This document shows, piece by piece, positions 13,097 through 24,816 of a stretch of DNA of 64,000 nt. Where the stretch lies: positions 992,001 to 1,056,000 of the forward strand of contig NZ_CP118982.1 of the NCBI RefSeq assembly GCF_029024965.1. Direction: 5' to 3'. Position 1 is the stretch's first letter. Every line of letters begins with the position of its first letter. A program made the position numbers and the translations under genes. This DNA is from Staphylococcus equorum (GTDB taxonomy: Bacteria; Bacillota; Bacilli; Staphylococcales; Staphylococcaceae). A model generated the notes under the pieces. That model was not told the origin of the DNA. It was given only the letters and a program-made list of their open reading frames with translations, and did no database searches.

Positions 13097-14524
13097 ATGC
13101 ATTTTGAAACAGTTATTGGACTAGAAGTCCATGTTGAGTTAAAAACAGAATCTAAAATGTTCTCTGCATCACCAGCACATTTTGGAGCAAAACCTAACTC
13201 AAACACAAGCGTAATTGATCTTGCATATCCTGGTGTATTACCGGTTGTAAATAGACGCGCTGTTGATTGGGCTATGAGAGCTTCAATGGCAATCAATATG
13301 GATATTGCAACAGAATCTAAATTTGACCGTAAAAACTATTTCTATCCAGATAATCCAAAAGCATATCAAATTTCACAATTTGATCAACCTATTGGTGAAA
13401 ATGGTTATATTGATATTGAAGTTGACGGTAAGACAAAACGTATAGGCATTACACGTCTTCACATGGAAGAAGATGCTGGTAAATCAACGCATAAAGATGG
13501 ATACTCTTTAGTAGATTTAAATAGACAAGGTACACCATTGATTGAAATTGTTTCTGAACCAGACATTCGTTCACCAGAAGAAGCATATGCATACTTAGAA
13601 AAACTACGTTCTATTATTCAATATACTGGTGTTTCTGACTGTAAGATGGAAGAAGGCTCACTACGTTGTGATGCTAACATCTCATTACGTCCATATGGTC
13701 AAGAAGAGTTTGGTACAAAAGCAGAGTTGAAAAACTTAAACTCATTTAGTTTTGTACGTAAAGGTCTTGAATATGAAGAAAAACGTCAAGAAGAAGAACT
13801 GTTAAATGGTGGGGAAATCCTACAAGAAACACGTAGATATGATGAGTCAACTGGTAAAACAATTTTAATGCGTGTTAAAGAAGGCTCTGATGACTATCGT
13901 TACTTCCCAGAACCAGACATTGTGCCATTATATGTGGATGAAGCTTGGAAAGAGCGTGTGCGTCAAACAATCCCAGAATTACCAGACGAAAGAAAAGAAA
14001 AATATGTGAACAACTTTGGCTTACCTGCTTATGATGCGCATGTTTTAACACTTACAAAAGAGATGTCTGATTTCTTCGAAAGTGCTATTGCTGAAGGTGC
14101 AGATGCTAAATTAACTTCTAACTGGTTAATGGGCGGCGTGAATGAGTATCTTAATAAAAATCAAATTGATTTATTAGATACAAAATTAACGCCTGAAAAC
14201 TTAGCTGGAATGATTAAGTTAATTGAAGACGGTACAATGAGCAGTAAAATCGCTAAAAAAGTATTCCCAGAACTTGCTGAGAATGGTGGGGACGCCAAAC
14301 AAATTATGGAAGATAAAGGTTTAGTTCAAATTTCTGACGAAGCTACACTTTTAAAATTCGTAAATGAAGCGTTAGATAATAATGCACAATCAGTTGAAGA
14401 TTACAAAAATGGTAAAGGTAAAGCAATGGGCTTCTTAGTTGGTCAAATTATGAAAGCTTCAAAAGGCCAAGCCAATCCTCAATTAGTAAATCAATTATTA
14501 AAACAAGAATTAGATAAAAGATAA
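13097..14524 (+). CDS. gatB: Asp/Glu-tRNA amidotransferase subunit B
   Basis: Kinase/transamidase subunit of GatCAB: it phosphorylates the misacylated glutamate and binds the tRNA. It is 475 residues, with the N-terminal [12 protein letters not shown], the [17 protein letters not shown] segment of the active-site cradle and a C-terminal YqeY-like tail domain. A GTG at 13088 is in frame, but it lies within the AAGGAGTGG ribosome binding site, so the ATG at 13097 is chosen. Last gene of the operon. Confidence 0.97.
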   Translation: MHFETVIGLEVHVELKTESKMFSASPAHFGAKPNSNTSVIDLAYPGVLPVVNRRAVDWAMRASMAINMDIATESKFDRKNYFYPDNPKAYQISQFDQPIGENGYIDIEVDGKTKRIGITRLHMEEDAGKSTHKDGYSLVDLNRQGTPLIEIVSEPDIRSPEEAYAYLEKLRSIIQYTGVSDCKMEEGSLRCDANISLRPYGQEEFGTKAELKNLNSFSFVRKGLEYEEKRQEEELLNGGEILQETRRYDESTGKTILMRVKEGSDDYRYFPEPDIVPLYVDEAWKERVRQTIPELPDERKEKYVNNFGLPAYDAHVLTLTKEMSDFFESAIAEGADAKLTSNWLMGGVNEYLNKNQIDLLDTKLTPENLAGMIKLIEDGTMSSKIAKKVFPELAENGGDAKQIMEDKGLVQISDEATLLKFVNEALDNNAQSVEDYKNGKGKAMGFLVGQIMKASKGQANPQLVNQLLKQELDKR

Positions 14525-14589
14525 TTAAAAATGCGTTGGATTTTAGTGTAATGTAAGGATTAGATAATGCATTACAACAATAGATATAG

Positions 14590-14627
14590 CAGAACCTGTA
14601 GAACGTTTTTGTCTACAGGTTCTTTTA
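14590..14627 (+). terminator. Intrinsic terminator of gatCAB
   Basis: AGAACCTGTAGA and TCTACAGGTTCT are perfect complements, followed by TTTT. Confidence 0.9.
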
Positions 14628-14736
14628 CTATTCATACGATATTATATATATTCTGTAAAATTTGGCCTAAATGCTTTTATCATTTATCTAAATCATATAA
14701 TATAGATATTGAGTATAAGAAGTCGAGGGATAAAAT

Positions 14737-15654
14737 ATGAGAAAACGAGCTAGAATCATTTATAATCCAACATCTGGAAAAGAATTGTTTAAACGTACCT
14801 TGCCAGATGTTTTAATTAAATTAGAAAAAGCAGGGTTTGAGACAAGTGCATATGCAACTGAAAAAGTTGGAGACGCAACTTCTGAAGCAGAACGCAGTTT
14901 AGAACAAAACTATGATGTATTAATTGCTGCCGGTGGTGACGGTACGCTTAATGAAGTCATAAATGGTATTGCAGAGCAGCCGAACAGACCAAGTATAGGT
15001 ATTATACCTATGGGTACAGTAAATGATTTTGGACGTGCGCTACATTTACCAAATGACATTATGAGTGCAATTGATGTGATTATAGAAGGCCATACAACTC
15101 GGGTTGATATTGGCAAGATGAATAGTCGTTATTTCATAAATTTAGCAGCCGGTGGTCAATTAACACAGGTTTCTTATGAGACGCCAAGTAAACTGAAATC
15201 CATTGTTGGACCGTTTGCCTATTATATAAAAGGCTTTGAAATGTTACCCCAAATGAAAGCTGTTGATGTTCGTGTAGAATATGACAATGAAGTTTTTCAA
15301 GGGGAAGCATTGTTGTTCTTATTAGGTTTAACGAATTCAATGGCTGGTTTTGAAAAATTAGTGCCAGATGCTAAATTAGATGATGGTTATTTTACATTGA
15401 TTATCGTTGAAAAAGCAAATCTTGCTGAATTAGGACATATAATGACACTAGCCTCTAGAGGAGAACATATAAAGCATCCTAAGATACATTATAAGAAAGC
15501 TAAATCCATTAGCGTATCATCATTTGTAGATATGCAGTTAAACGTAGATGGTGAATATGGTGGTAAATTACCAGGTAATTTCTTGAATTTAAAACAACAT
15601 ATCGAAGTATTTACGCCAAGTGATGTTAATAATGATGAAATAGTCGAACAATAA
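14737..15654 (+). CDS. dagK: Diacylglycerol kinase (DagK/DgkB)
   Basis: Phosphorylates diacylglycerol, a by-product of lipoteichoic acid synthesis, back to phosphatidic acid. The 305-residue soluble protein has the lipid kinase signature AAGGDGTLNEV near residues 66-76, with the nucleotide loop NPTSG at 10-14, and a C-terminal beta-sandwich ending in the LNVDGE element. The start is supported by TCGAGGG upstream. In this group it follows gatB. Confidence 0.95.
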   Translation: MRKRARIIYNPTSGKELFKRTLPDVLIKLEKAGFETSAYATEKVGDATSEAERSLEQNYDVLIAAGGDGTLNEVINGIAEQPNRPSIGIIPMGTVNDFGRALHLPNDIMSAIDVIIEGHTTRVDIGKMNSRYFINLAAGGQLTQVSYETPSKLKSIVGPFAYYIKGFEMLPQMKAVDVRVEYDNEVFQGEALLFLLGLTNSMAGFEKLVPDAKLDDGYFTLIIVEKANLAELGHIMTLASRGEHIKHPKIHYKKAKSISVSSFVDMQLNVDGEYGGKLPGNFLNLKQHIEVFTPSDVNNDEIVEQ

Positions 15655-15751
15655 AAGTACGCTTCGTATAATATTACAAATTCAACTTGAAGAACTTAAG
15701 CGTTTCAAGTTAAAATGAATAGTCGAAAAAATTAAAGATACAGAATAAACT

Positions 15752-15791
15752 GAGAGGTTAGGTAAAGACATCAAATATCCTAACCTCTTTT
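15752..15791 (+). terminator. Intrinsic terminator after dagK
   Basis: GAGGTTAGG and CCTAACCTC pair perfectly, followed by TTTT. It ends only 16 bases before the rlmD start, so rlmD read-through from dagK should be limited and rlmD's own promoter may lie within or upstream of it. Confidence 0.85.
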
Positions 15792-15807
15792 AGTGTGGGG
15801 TGATGTT

Positions 15808-17169
15808 ATGAATGCAATTCAAAAAAATGAGATCATAGAAGGAAAAGTTATAGATTTAACACATGAAGGGCATGGTGTTGTTAAATTAGATCGCTATCCT
15901 ATATTTGTACCAAATGCGTTGATAAATGAAACAATAGAATTCAAAGTGATAAAAGTTAAGAAAAATTTTGCAATAGGTAAGCTACTTGAAATTAAAAAAG
16001 AAAGTGAAGAACGTGTAGAACCACCATGTGTTTATTACCATAAATGTGGTGGATGTCAGCTACAACATATGACCTATCAAGCACAGTTGAATATGAAAAA
16101 AGAGCAAGTTGTCAATTTGTTCCACCGTAAAGCAGATTTTAAGGATACAATTATCCACGATACGATTGGTATGGATAATCCGTGGTTTTATCGTAATAAA
16201 TCTCAAGTACCAGTTGGAAAGAACAATGAAAATAAAGTGATTACAGGATTTTATCGTCAAAGAAGTCATGACATTATAGATATGGATGAATGTTTAATAC
16301 AAGACAATATGCATCAAGACGTGCTAAATCAACTCAAATTATGGTTCAATGAATTAAATATCAGTATATATAATGAGCGTAAAAAGCAAGGTCTTATGCG
16401 TCATGTCGTAATTAGAACAGGACACCATTCTAGAGAACTGATGGTTGTATTTGTTACAAATGGGAAGAAATTCAAACAAAGTGATGTACTTACAGAAAAA
16501 TTAGTAGCAGCATTTCCAGAAATAGTGAGTGTCAAACATAACGTGAATGATACACATTCGAATGTCATCATGGGTGAAACGTCATATACGCTATATGGTA
16601 AAGATGAAATTCAAGATACACTTTCAGATGTAACATTCAAAATCAGTGATCAATCTTTTTATCAAATCAATTCTATTCAAACTGAAAAATTATATCAACG
16701 TGCAATTGAATATGCTGAACTTAAAGGTGAAGAAACAATACTAGATACTTATTGCGGTATAGGTACGATTGGATTATACATGGCACCAAAAGCGCAACAT
16801 GTCTATGGTGTTGAGATTGTCCCAGAAGCGATTGCAGACGCAAAGCAAAATGCGACCTTAAACCAGTTCGAAAATACAACTTTTGTCTGTGGTAAAGCTG
16901 AAGAGGTTATTCTAAAATGGAAAGCACAAGGCATTAAACCAGATGTAGTAATGGTTGATCCACCTCGAAAAGGCTGTGACGAAACTTTCTTGGAAACACT
17001 TTTAGAATTGAACCCAAGAAAGATTGTCTATATTTCTTGCAATCCATCAACGCAACAACGTGATGCGCAACAATTAGCACAACGATATAAATTAACACAA
17101 ATTACACCAGTAGATATGTTTCCACATACCACGCATGTTGAAACAGTAGCACAATTTGAAAGACGCTAA
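15808..17169 (+). CDS. rlmD: 23S rRNA (uracil-C5)-methyltransferase RlmD/RlmCD (RumA family)
   Basis: SAM-dependent methylase that makes m5U in 23S rRNA. It is 453 residues from the ATG at 15808 (RBS GGGGTGATG directly upstream; the frame extends to a GTG at 15793). An N-terminal TRAM domain (residues 1-60) precedes the [4Fe-4S] cluster motif CVYYHKCGGC; then comes the SAM-binding DTYCGIGTIG, and the catalytic motif ISCNPST near residue 411. Staphylococci usually carry two RumA paralogues, so the exact target uridine is inferred. Confidence 0.92.
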   Translation: MNAIQKNEIIEGKVIDLTHEGHGVVKLDRYPIFVPNALINETIEFKVIKVKKNFAIGKLLEIKKESEERVEPPCVYYHKCGGCQLQHMTYQAQLNMKKEQVVNLFHRKADFKDTIIHDTIGMDNPWFYRNKSQVPVGKNNENKVITGFYRQRSHDIIDMDECLIQDNMHQDVLNQLKLWFNELNISIYNERKKQGLMRHVVIRTGHHSRELMVVFVTNGKKFKQSDVLTEKLVAAFPEIVSVKHNVNDTHSNVIMGETSYTLYGKDEIQDTLSDVTFKISDQSFYQINSIQTEKLYQRAIEYAELKGEETILDTYCGIGTIGLYMAPKAQHVYGVEIVPEAIADAKQNATLNQFENTTFVCGKAEEVILKWKAQGIKPDVVMVDPPRKGCDETFLETLLELNPRKIVYISCNPSTQQRDAQQLAQRYKLTQITPVDMFPHTTHVETVAQFERR

Positions 17170-17267
17170 ATTATAATATTTTATATTTAGGTGATTATAC
17201 GTGAATATAGGATTTGTGTGAATTTAATTAATAAGTTGTTTACTAATTATTGCAAAATATTGCAGAA

Positions 17268-17312
17268 CAAGTAAGTTTGTTAAAATTCAATTACAAGCAA
17301 CTAACTTACTTG
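17268..17312. repeat. Long inverted repeat between rlmD and the DUF3267 gene
   Basis: CAAGTAAGTTTGTT and AACTAACTTACTTG pair over 14 positions with one mismatch around a 16- to 17-base loop. No T run follows on either strand. Confidence 0.6.
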
Positions 17313-17388
17313 AAAAGCCCATCATTAGTGGTTACAATCGTTGTATAGTCTAGGTAATAACGATGACGATGACACGGAGGGTTGACAC

Positions 17389-17946
17389 ATGTTCAAGATT
17401 GATTTGTTCTCTAGCAAGAAAATGTTAGAAGGATTTATACTTTTTCAATTTACAATAGTGATGGTTAGTATATTATTATCTTATAAATTTGCTTTTTCAT
17501 TTACACACATTATAGAACAAAATATTATATTAAATTTAGTATACGGTATATTAGGATTTGCAGTTGTTTATTTCTTACATGAATTTATTCATAATATAAT
17601 GTTCCGCTTGTTGTCAAAAGGCAACAAACCTACTTTTCGAATCCGCCAAGGTTTAATTACTACCCATATGCCAAATGTATATTTTAAAAAATGGCAATAT
17701 ATCACTATCATGTTAGCTCCCTTAGTCGTTATTACAACAGTGTTGATTATATTATTCTCATTTTTTGCATATTCATCTATGATATTTATTGCGAGTCTTC
17801 ATATTGGATATTGTGTAATGGACATGTATTTCTTAACAGGCGCACTTAATAACAAAGTGCAATATATTGAAGATACAGAAGAAGGTATTATATTTTATTC
17901 AGATAGTCCAGTGCCACAAATACAGACTCAAAACGAAGTGAAATAA
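17389..17946 (+). CDS. DUF3267-type membrane protein with HExxH motif
   Basis: A 185-residue integral membrane protein with about four helices. HEFIH at residues 64-68 sits at the end of a helix, the layout of a membrane zinc metallopeptidase, and the family (DUF3267) is annotated as putative zincin-like protease. No substrate is known. RBS GGAGGG precedes the ATG. The C-terminal 20 residues are acidic and soluble. Confidence 0.7.
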   Translation: MFKIDLFSSKKMLEGFILFQFTIVMVSILLSYKFAFSFTHIIEQNIILNLVYGILGFAVVYFLHEFIHNIMFRLLSKGNKPTFRIRQGLITTHMPNVYFKKWQYITIMLAPLVVITTVLIILFSFFAYSSMIFIASLHIGYCVMDMYFLTGALNNKVQYIEDTEEGIIFYSDSPVPQIQTQNEVK

Positions 17947-18152
17947 TTGAATTTATAAATTTTAAAAACTGAGTTAGTTGTTTACTTACAGAGAGATGCT
18001 GATGATTGCGTTTAGCAGTCGTTTGTTCTGATAAGAGATGACTGACTCTTTTTTCGTGTTACTTGAGCAAATTTAAAGAAAATACATATTTTAAAAGGTA
18101 AGATTAAACTAATATTATTCATTGTATATAGACGATGAAGGAGCTGAGTGCA

Positions 18153-19223
18153 TTGTCAGAAAGACGTATTATCCATATTGATATGGACTATTTTTTTGCG
18201 CAAGTAGAAATGAGAGATAATCCAAAGTTAAAAGGGAAGCCTGTGATTGTAGGTGGAAAAGCAAGCGGTAGGGGCGTAGTTTCAACAGCCTCATATGAAG
18301 CTAGAAAATATGGTGTACATTCTGCAATGCCCACTGCACAAGCGCATAAGTTATGCCCAAATGGTTTTTATGTTACTCCAAGATTTGAAGCATATAAAGC
18401 AGCTTCAGAAAAGATTATGAAGATATTCAAAAGTTATACTGATGTTGTAGAACCATTATCATTAGATGAAGCGTATTTAGACATTACACATCTAGTTAGA
18501 GCAGATTTACCCGCATCAAGTATTGCTCAATATATACGTAAAGATATTTTTGAAGCTACACAACTAACTTCTTCAGCTGGGGTATCTTATAATAAATTTT
18601 TAGCTAAATTGGCGAGCGGAATGAACAAGCCGAATGGGTTAACAGTAATTGATTATCGTAATGTACACGAGATATTAATGGAATTAGATATAGGCGATTT
18701 CCCTGGCGTGGGTAAAGCCTCTAAACAGAAAATGCACGATAACGCAATATACAATGGTAAAGATTTATACGAACAAAGCGAAAGAGAATTAATAAGACTT
18801 TTTGGTAAACGAGGCCATGGGCTATATAACAAAGCGAGAGGTATAGATTATAATCCTGTTAAACCAACAAGAATAAGGAAATCAGTTGGTACAGAGCGTA
18901 CTTTTGCGACGGATATGAATGATGATGATCAAATATTACAAAAAATTTGGGAATTGAGTCATAAAACAGCAGAACGGTTAGCTAAATTACAAAAATCCGG
19001 TAAGACAGTTACAGTAAAAATAAAGACGCACAAATTTGAATCATTATCGAAACAGCGAAGCTTAAGAGACTCTGTCAGAGATGAAACGGATATTTATAAT
19101 ATAGCTTATACTTTATATACAGAATTAAAAGATCCAGATGTACCCATTAGACTAGTAGGTGTAACAGTAGGTAATTTAGAAAAAGCATCTTATGAAAACA
19201 TGACAATTTATGATTATATTTAA
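18153..19223 (+). CDS. dinB: DNA polymerase IV (Y-family, error-prone)
   Basis: Translesion polymerase of 356 residues. The palm begins [15 protein letters not shown] with the first catalytic Asp, and SLDEAYLD (around 103-110) carries the second acidic pair; a little-finger domain fills the C terminus ([12 protein letters not shown]). The first ATG in frame (18135) lies within the GAAGGAG ribosome binding site, so the TTG at 18153 (spacing 10) is the likely start and agrees with the family N terminus. Confidence 0.95.
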   Translation: MSERRIIHIDMDYFFAQVEMRDNPKLKGKPVIVGGKASGRGVVSTASYEARKYGVHSAMPTAQAHKLCPNGFYVTPRFEAYKAASEKIMKIFKSYTDVVEPLSLDEAYLDITHLVRADLPASSIAQYIRKDIFEATQLTSSAGVSYNKFLAKLASGMNKPNGLTVIDYRNVHEILMELDIGDFPGVGKASKQKMHDNAIYNGKDLYEQSERELIRLFGKRGHGLYNKARGIDYNPVKPTRIRKSVGTERTFATDMNDDDQILQKIWELSHKTAERLAKLQKSGKTVTVKIKTHKFESLSKQRSLRDSVRDETDIYNIAYTLYTELKDPDVPIRLVGVTVGNLEKASYENMTIYDYI

Positions 19224-19253
19224 AAAGTGAGTTCAAATTTGAAGCTAAGTTTA

Positions 19254-19808
19254 TTAATCTTTATCCTTTAAATCTTTGCCATAAATATTAAGCATACTAC
19301 TTAAATCATCATAGTGTTTTAAAAGGCGAAATGTGATCATTGCACAAGCTTTTGCATCATTTAATGCATCATGATGACCATGAAAATCTAAATTATAATA
19401 TTGCATCATATAATTCAAGCCGTAGCGGTGGTTCTCTATTGTTCTTCTTGATAGTTGTAATGAACAGAAGTATTTCATATTTGGCGTATCACTACCTATA
19501 GCTTTAATACTTTCATGCAGGACACTCATATCAAAAGCAGCATTATGTGCGACAACTGGTAGGTCGTCAATGAATTGCATCATAAAAGGGTATACTTTTT
19601 CAAACGTAGGTGCATCATAGACCTCATTCGGTTGTATACCATGTACAGCAATATTTTGTTGTGAAAAGTAATCGTTTGGATTGACTAATGTGTAAAATGA
19701 TTCAGTGATTTGGTGATTAACAACTTTAACCATACCGACTGAACAGATACTAGTACGTTTACCATTGGCAGTTTCAAAATCAAGGGCAATAAATGCGTCA
19801 GAATTCAT
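19254..19808 (-). CDS. DEDDh 3'-5' exonuclease (DnaQ-like)
   Basis: A 184-residue exonuclease domain protein. ExoI ALDFETA near residue 8 gives the first Asp/Glu pair, HNAAFDMSVL carries the second Asp, and HDALNDAKACA carries the His and third Asp of a DEDDh active site. No polymerase or helicase domain is attached. It is not obviously PolC or DnaQ, so its role in repair or nucleotide processing is open. The ATG at 19808 has an AAAGGAA ribosome binding site 9 bases upstream; the frame itself extends to 19874. Confidence 0.85.
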   Translation of the reverse strand: MNSDAFIALDFETANGKRTSICSVGMVKVVNHQITESFYTLVNPNDYFSQQNIAVHGIQPNEVYDAPTFEKVYPFMMQFIDDLPVVAHNAAFDMSVLHESIKAIGSDTPNMKYFCSLQLSRRTIENHRYGLNYMMQYYNLDFHGHHDALNDAKACAMITFRLLKHYDDLSSMLNIYGKDLKDKD

Positions 19809-19919
19809 TAAGCAAGGTTCCTTTCTCATGTGTGAATATGATATGACTTTATATAAATATGTGCTTAGAGTCAAGTTAATCAGATTTTAACAAGCCAAAT
19901 TACAAGCCTATAATAAACA

Positions 19920-19959
19920 TAAAAACTCATCCCAGATTTATATTGGGATGAGTTTTTTG
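19920..19959. terminator. Bidirectional terminator downstream of ftnA
   Basis: AAAAACTCATCCCA and TGGGATGAGTTTTTT flank a short loop; there is an A run on one side and a T run on the other. It ends ftnA on the minus strand. Confidence 0.85.
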
Positions 19960-19989
19960 AGACAATAAACTTAAGTTTTAATATGAAGA

Positions 19990-20490
19990 TTACTCTTCGT
20001 CAAATGAACGTGCAGCTAATTCTTTCTCGTATAGGTAAAGTGTATTGCTGTCATCACCGATACGTTTTAGGTAATCAAGGTGTGTTTCAAACATAGCTTC
20101 TTCTTCTACTTGTTCATCTAAGAACCAATTCAAGAATGAAATAGTGGCATAATCTTTCGCTTGATTAGCTAGATCTGATAAATTATAAAATCTACGTGTA
20201 ACATCTTGTTCTTGTGCTAAGCCATCTTGAAATGTTTCCAAGATACTAGAGAAATCTGATTTTGGCGCAGGAATCGTTGCAAATAAAGCGTGTTCTCCAC
20301 GGTCATTGATATAATCATATATTTTTTTACCATGGAATCTTTCTTCTTTTGCTTGTTGAACATAGAAATTTGCAAAACCTTCGTATGATTCTTTGTCGCA
20401 AAAAGCGGCCATTGCCATATACGCATGTGCTGCAAAATATTCATGGTTCATTTGTTCATTTAATGCATTTAACAATTCTTTGTTTAACAT
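19990..20490 (-). CDS. ftnA: Non-haem ferritin
   Basis: Iron-storage protein that oxidises Fe2+ and mineralises it in a 24-mer shell. The 166-residue four-helix bundle carries ferroxidase residues in [16 protein letters not shown] (E, Y), KEERFHGKK (E, H) and the Glu residues of [19 protein letters not shown] lies 5' of the ATG. A near-consensus PerR box is upstream, agreeing with peroxide/iron control known in S. aureus. Confidence 0.97.
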   Translation of the reverse strand: MLNKELLNALNEQMNHEYFAAHAYMAMAAFCDKESYEGFANFYVQQAKEERFHGKKIYDYINDRGEHALFATIPAPKSDFSSILETFQDGLAQEQDVTRRFYNLSDLANQAKDYATISFLNWFLDEQVEEEAMFETHLDYLKRIGDDSNTLYLYEKELAARSFDEE

Positions 20491-20549
20491 AAGTAATAGC
20501 CTCCATGTATGTTTTTTTTCAGTATAGCAAATCTATTCTCATTAGTAAA

Positions 20550-20564
20550 TAATAATGATTATAA
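20550..20564 (-). promoter_or_regulatory. PerR box upstream of ftnA
   Basis: On the minus strand TTATAATCATTATTA matches the PerR consensus TTATAATNATTATAA at all but one defined position. It fits Fur (TGATAATNATTATCA) less well. It lies about 60 bases before ftnA. Confidence 0.75.
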
Positions 20565-20601
20565 TCTGGAAAAAGACATGATTATTTCAATTGAGAATTG
20601 T

Positions 20602-20629
20602 TTGGAATACAACTTAATCATGTTATAAT
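20602..20629 (+). promoter_or_regulatory. Probable murT-gatD promoter
   Basis: TTGGAA, 16 bases, then TATAAT at 20624-20629, with a TGT just before it (extended -10). It is 30 bases upstream of the murT ATG. Confidence 0.6.
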
Positions 20630-20658
20630 ATTTGAGTGAAGAGTGAAGGAGGAAGTAC

Positions 20659-21978
20659 ATGAGACATTGGACTGCAACCCACTTAGCAAAATTGGCTAAG
20701 CAAGCAAGTAAAGCTGCTGGGAAAAAGGGCACAGACTTGCCAGGTCAAGTTGCTAGAAAAGTGGATAAAAATATTTTAAGAAAATTAGCATCACAAGTTG
20801 ATGAAATTGTCTTTATAAGTGGCACAAATGGGAAAACAACCACTTCAAATTTAATTGGCCATACATTAAAAGTAAATGATGTCGACATCATACATAATAA
20901 TGAAGGCGCAAATATGGCTGCAGGTATTACTTCAGCATTTATTTTGCAAATTAAACAAAGTACAAAAATTGCAGTCATTGAAATTGATGAAGGCTCGATT
21001 CCAAGAGTACTCAATGAAGTAACACCAACAATGATGGTGGTTACTAATTTCTTCCGTGATCAGATGGACCGTTTTGGGGAAATAGATATTATGGTAAATA
21101 ATATTGCAAATGCAATTAATAATAAAGGGATTAAGTTATTGTTAAATGCGGATGATCCATTTGTGAGTAGATTGAAGATAGCTAGTGATACAGTTGTATA
21201 TTATGGGATGAAAGCACATGCACATGAATTTGAACAAAGTACAATGAACGAGAGTCGCTATTGTCCAAATTGCGGTCGTTTATTACATTATGATTATATT
21301 CAGTATAATCAAATTGGGCATTATCATTGTGAATGTGGATTTAAACGCGAAGATACTAAATACGAAGTGTCTGAATTTAATTTAAATCCATTCATTAATT
21401 TAAATGTAGGAACTGCTACATTCAATATGAAAATCGCGGGAGACTTTAATGCTTATAATACGATTGCAGCTTATACAGTACTAAAAGAATTAGGACTCAA
21501 TGATGAAGGTATAAAACGTGGATTTGAAACATATACGTCGAATAATGGACGTATGCAGTACTTTAAAAAAGACAGTAAAGAAGCAATGATTAATCTTGCC
21601 AAAAACCCTGCCGGAATGAATGCTAGCCTTTCTATAGGAGAACAACTAGAAGGTAGTAAAGTTTATGTTTTAGGATTGAATGATAATGCAGCTGACGGTA
21701 GAGATACTTCATGGATTTATGATGCTGATTTTGAAAAATTAGCCAAACAACAAATCGAAGTAATTATTGTTACAGGGCTTCGTGCAGAAGAATTGCAGTT
21801 AAGATTAAAATTAGCAGGTGTAGAAGCACCAATCATTTTAGAAAGAGACATATATAAAGCGACAGCAAAAACGATGGACTATAAGGAAAGCTTTACAGTA
21901 GCTATTCCTAACTATACTTCTCTAGCACCTATGTTAGAACAATTAAATCACTCTTTTGAGGAGGACAAAGCTAGATGA
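20659..21978 (+). CDS. murT: Lipid II isoglutaminyl synthase subunit MurT
   Basis: Mur-ligase-like subunit that, with GatD, amidates the alpha-carboxyl of D-Glu in lipid II. It is 439 residues. ATP loop GTNGKTTT is near residues 56-63. A four-cysteine zinc ribbon (CPNCGR...CECG, around 202-230) is inserted in the middle domain, as in the known MurT structure. C-terminal Mur ligase domain includes [12 protein letters not shown], whose Asp is proposed to activate ammonia. It overlaps gatD by 4 bases. Confidence 0.96.
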   Translation: MRHWTATHLAKLAKQASKAAGKKGTDLPGQVARKVDKNILRKLASQVDEIVFISGTNGKTTTSNLIGHTLKVNDVDIIHNNEGANMAAGITSAFILQIKQSTKIAVIEIDEGSIPRVLNEVTPTMMVVTNFFRDQMDRFGEIDIMVNNIANAINNKGIKLLLNADDPFVSRLKIASDTVVYYGMKAHAHEFEQSTMNESRYCPNCGRLLHYDYIQYNQIGHYHCECGFKREDTKYEVSEFNLNPFINLNVGTATFNMKIAGDFNAYNTIAAYTVLKELGLNDEGIKRGFETYTSNNGRMQYFKKDSKEAMINLAKNPAGMNASLSIGEQLEGSKVYVLGLNDNAADGRDTSWIYDADFEKLAKQQIEVIIVTGLRAEELQLRLKLAGVEAPIILERDIYKATAKTMDYKESFTVAIPNYTSLAPMLEQLNHSFEEDKAR

Positions 21979-22694
21979 ATGAATTAACTGTTTATCATTT
22001 TATGCCTGATAAATTAAATTTATACAGTGATATTGGGAATATTATCGCGCTAAGACAACGTGCAAAAATGCGTGATATTAAATTAAATGTTGTAGATATA
22101 AATGAAACAGAGGGCGTTACTTTTGATCAATGTGATATTTTCTTTATTGGTGGCGGTAGTGATAGGGAACAGGCACTAGCTACTAAAGAATTAAGCAAAA
22201 TCAAAACGACATTAAAAGAAGTAATTGAAGACGGTATGCCTGGTTTGACAATTTGTGGTGGCTATCAATTTCTAGGAAGTAAATATATTACGCCTGATGG
22301 TACTGAGCTTGAAGGACTTAATATTTTAGATTTTTATACTGAGTCACAGAAAGACCGTCTCACTGGCGATATTGTAATTGAGAGCGACACATTCGGTACA
22401 ATTGTTGGTTTTGAAAATCATGGTGGCCGCACATATCATCCATATGGCACATTAGGTAATGTCACACATGGTTATGGTAATAATGATGAAGATGCTAAAG
22501 AAGGTATACATTATAAAAACCTATTGGGAACTTATCTACATGGACCAATTCTACCTAAGAACCATGAAGTGACTGATTACTTACTAGAAAAAGCATGTGA
22601 ACGTAAAGGTATACCATTTACGCCTAAGCAGGTAAATAACACTGAAGAAGAAGCTGCCAAACAAGTAATCGTTAATCGTGTAACACAAAAATAG
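21975..22694 (+). CDS. gatD: Lipid II isoglutaminyl synthase glutaminase subunit GatD
   Basis: Glutamine amidotransferase that supplies ammonia to MurT. It is 239 residues with a CobB/CobQ-type class I amidotransferase fold; the nucleophile is C94 in [10 protein letters not shown] and the catalytic His lies in [20 protein letters not shown] is inside the murT end; the ATGA overlap with murT keeps the subunits coupled. Amidation lowers the negative charge of the wall and affects cross-linking and lysozyme/beta-lactam susceptibility in S. aureus. Confidence 0.96.
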   Translation: MNELTVYHFMPDKLNLYSDIGNIIALRQRAKMRDIKLNVVDINETEGVTFDQCDIFFIGGGSDREQALATKELSKIKTTLKEVIEDGMPGLTICGGYQFLGSKYITPDGTELEGLNILDFYTESQKDRLTGDIVIESDTFGTIVGFENHGGRTYHPYGTLGNVTHGYGNNDEDAKEGIHYKNLLGTYLHGPILPKNHEVTDYLLEKACERKGIPFTPKQVNNTEEEAAKQVIVNRVTQK

Positions 22695-22711
22695 AATAAG
22701 CTTAATAAAAC

Positions 22712-22757
22712 AAAGTGGCTGTTAGAAATCCAATTGGAAATCTGACAGCCACTTTTT
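22712..22757. terminator. Convergent terminator between gatD and FUSC gene
   Basis: AAAGTGGCTGT and ACAGCCACTTT are perfect complements, with a T run on the plus strand. It can serve both convergent genes. Confidence 0.85.
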
Positions 22758-22792
22758 AAATTTTACTGCATAAGACTTATATACGCTAAGTG

Positions 22793-23779
22793 TTATGCAA
22801 AACGATGGTCTAATATACGATAGATTAATAGAATTTCATAAATAAGGTGACTTTTTAATTGATTATCATCAAATTCGTCTAAGCCCTTAACAGAAGTTTT
22901 CAATAATGAAGCAGATTGTTGTTGTCGTTCAAAAGATCCAGTTGTGTATATGTCATTAATACTTTGAGCAATATTTAAGATAGAGATTTTTTCTTCATTC
23001 GTAAATTGGATATGCGTGCCTTTAGGTAAATAGACTAAGTTTGATAAATGGGTGATGAACAATCTGTTTGTATGTGTACGTGTTGTTAATGATTTTAAAC
23101 GTATCCATTCTGAATCATGATGTTTGTGATAGCTCAGTTCATCCTTTTGATAAGAAAGTAATGTCTCAACTTTTTGATTTAAATCTAACAATACATTTAA
23201 TTGTTGGTAGGGTGCGCCTTTAGTAAATTTGCCTAACAGTAACTGACGCATACGGTGATGAAAAAGCCCGTACATTTTAGACTCTACGTCATTTATTGAA
23301 GATTCAAGTTGGTCATAATATTTTGGTGGGAACACAACAAAGTTGACTAAACCTGCAGTAACCAGACCAATAATTGCAGTTAATAATCTTGAGAAAAAGT
23401 TAAAGAAATAAGCATCATGTATACCGGGTATCATAGCCATTGCTGTTAATGTTGCAACAGTTGTTCCAGCTTGAAGTTTTAACTTAGTACAAAATATTAT
23501 TGTAAATGTAGCACTAAAAGCATATGCAAAAGCAGATTTGTCCCCAAAAACAAATGTGAAAATAACTGCAAAGAGCGCTCCAATTACTGTAGCTGGCAGT
23601 CTACGATATCCTTTTTTTAATGATGCCTTTGCAGTGGGTTCAATTGTGACAATAGCAGTTAAAATTGCGAAAATAGGATTTAAATCTAATGCTAAACAAA
23701 AAAAGGCAGTTAAAAAAGTAGCCAACCCCGTTTTAATCGTTCGTGCACCTATAAGTCCTTTATACCAATTGTTGCTCAT
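22793..23779 (-). CDS. FUSC / aromatic acid exporter family membrane protein
   Basis: A 328-residue protein with six N-terminal membrane segments (residues about 10-160) and a soluble helical C-terminal half, the layout of the ArAE/FUSC (DUF939-type) family. Substrate unknown; a second paralogue is at 43257-44351. The frame extends to 23809, but AGGAG with 7-base spacing supports the ATG at 23779 (MSNNWYKGL). The downstream terminator is shared with gatD. Confidence 0.8.
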   Translation of the reverse strand: MSNNWYKGLIGARTIKTGLATFLTAFFCLALDLNPIFAILTAIVTIEPTAKASLKKGYRRLPATVIGALFAVIFTFVFGDKSAFAYAFSATFTIIFCTKLKLQAGTTVATLTAMAMIPGIHDAYFFNFFSRLLTAIIGLVTAGLVNFVVFPPKYYDQLESSINDVESKMYGLFHHRMRQLLLGKFTKGAPYQQLNVLLDLNQKVETLLSYQKDELSYHKHHDSEWIRLKSLTTRTHTNRLFITHLSNLVYLPKGTHIQFTNEEKISILNIAQSINDIYTTGSFERQQQSASLLKTSVKGLDEFDDNQLKSHLIYEILLIYRILDHRFA

Positions 23780-23839
23780 AAAAAAACTCCTAGTCATGTT
23801 ATGTATCAAAAGAGAATTAACACGAATTACAAAAAGTAG

Positions 23840-24712
<873 letters not shown>

Positions 24713-24748
24713 ATAGTGTTTCGGTCTAAAGTCCTAATATAAGATGGT

Positions 24749-24783
24749 TCCGGAGCCTATACCAATGGTTCCGGATATTTTTT
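24749..24783 (+). terminator. Terminator between map and vraU
   Basis: TCCGGAGCC and GGTTCCGGA pair over 9 positions with one G-U, followed by TATTTTTT. A TATAAT at 24783-24788 begins at the T run, so a vraU promoter element may overlap the terminator's end. Confidence 0.75.
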
Positions 24784-24816
24784 ATAATAGAGTCTAATCG
24801 ATCATGAGGTGATTCT

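Noticed and set aside
24745-24775. Direct repeat GGTTCCGGA twice before vraU, a possible regulator site
   Set aside because: Because TCCGGA is self-complementary the repeats form the stem of a terminator with T run, which explains them.
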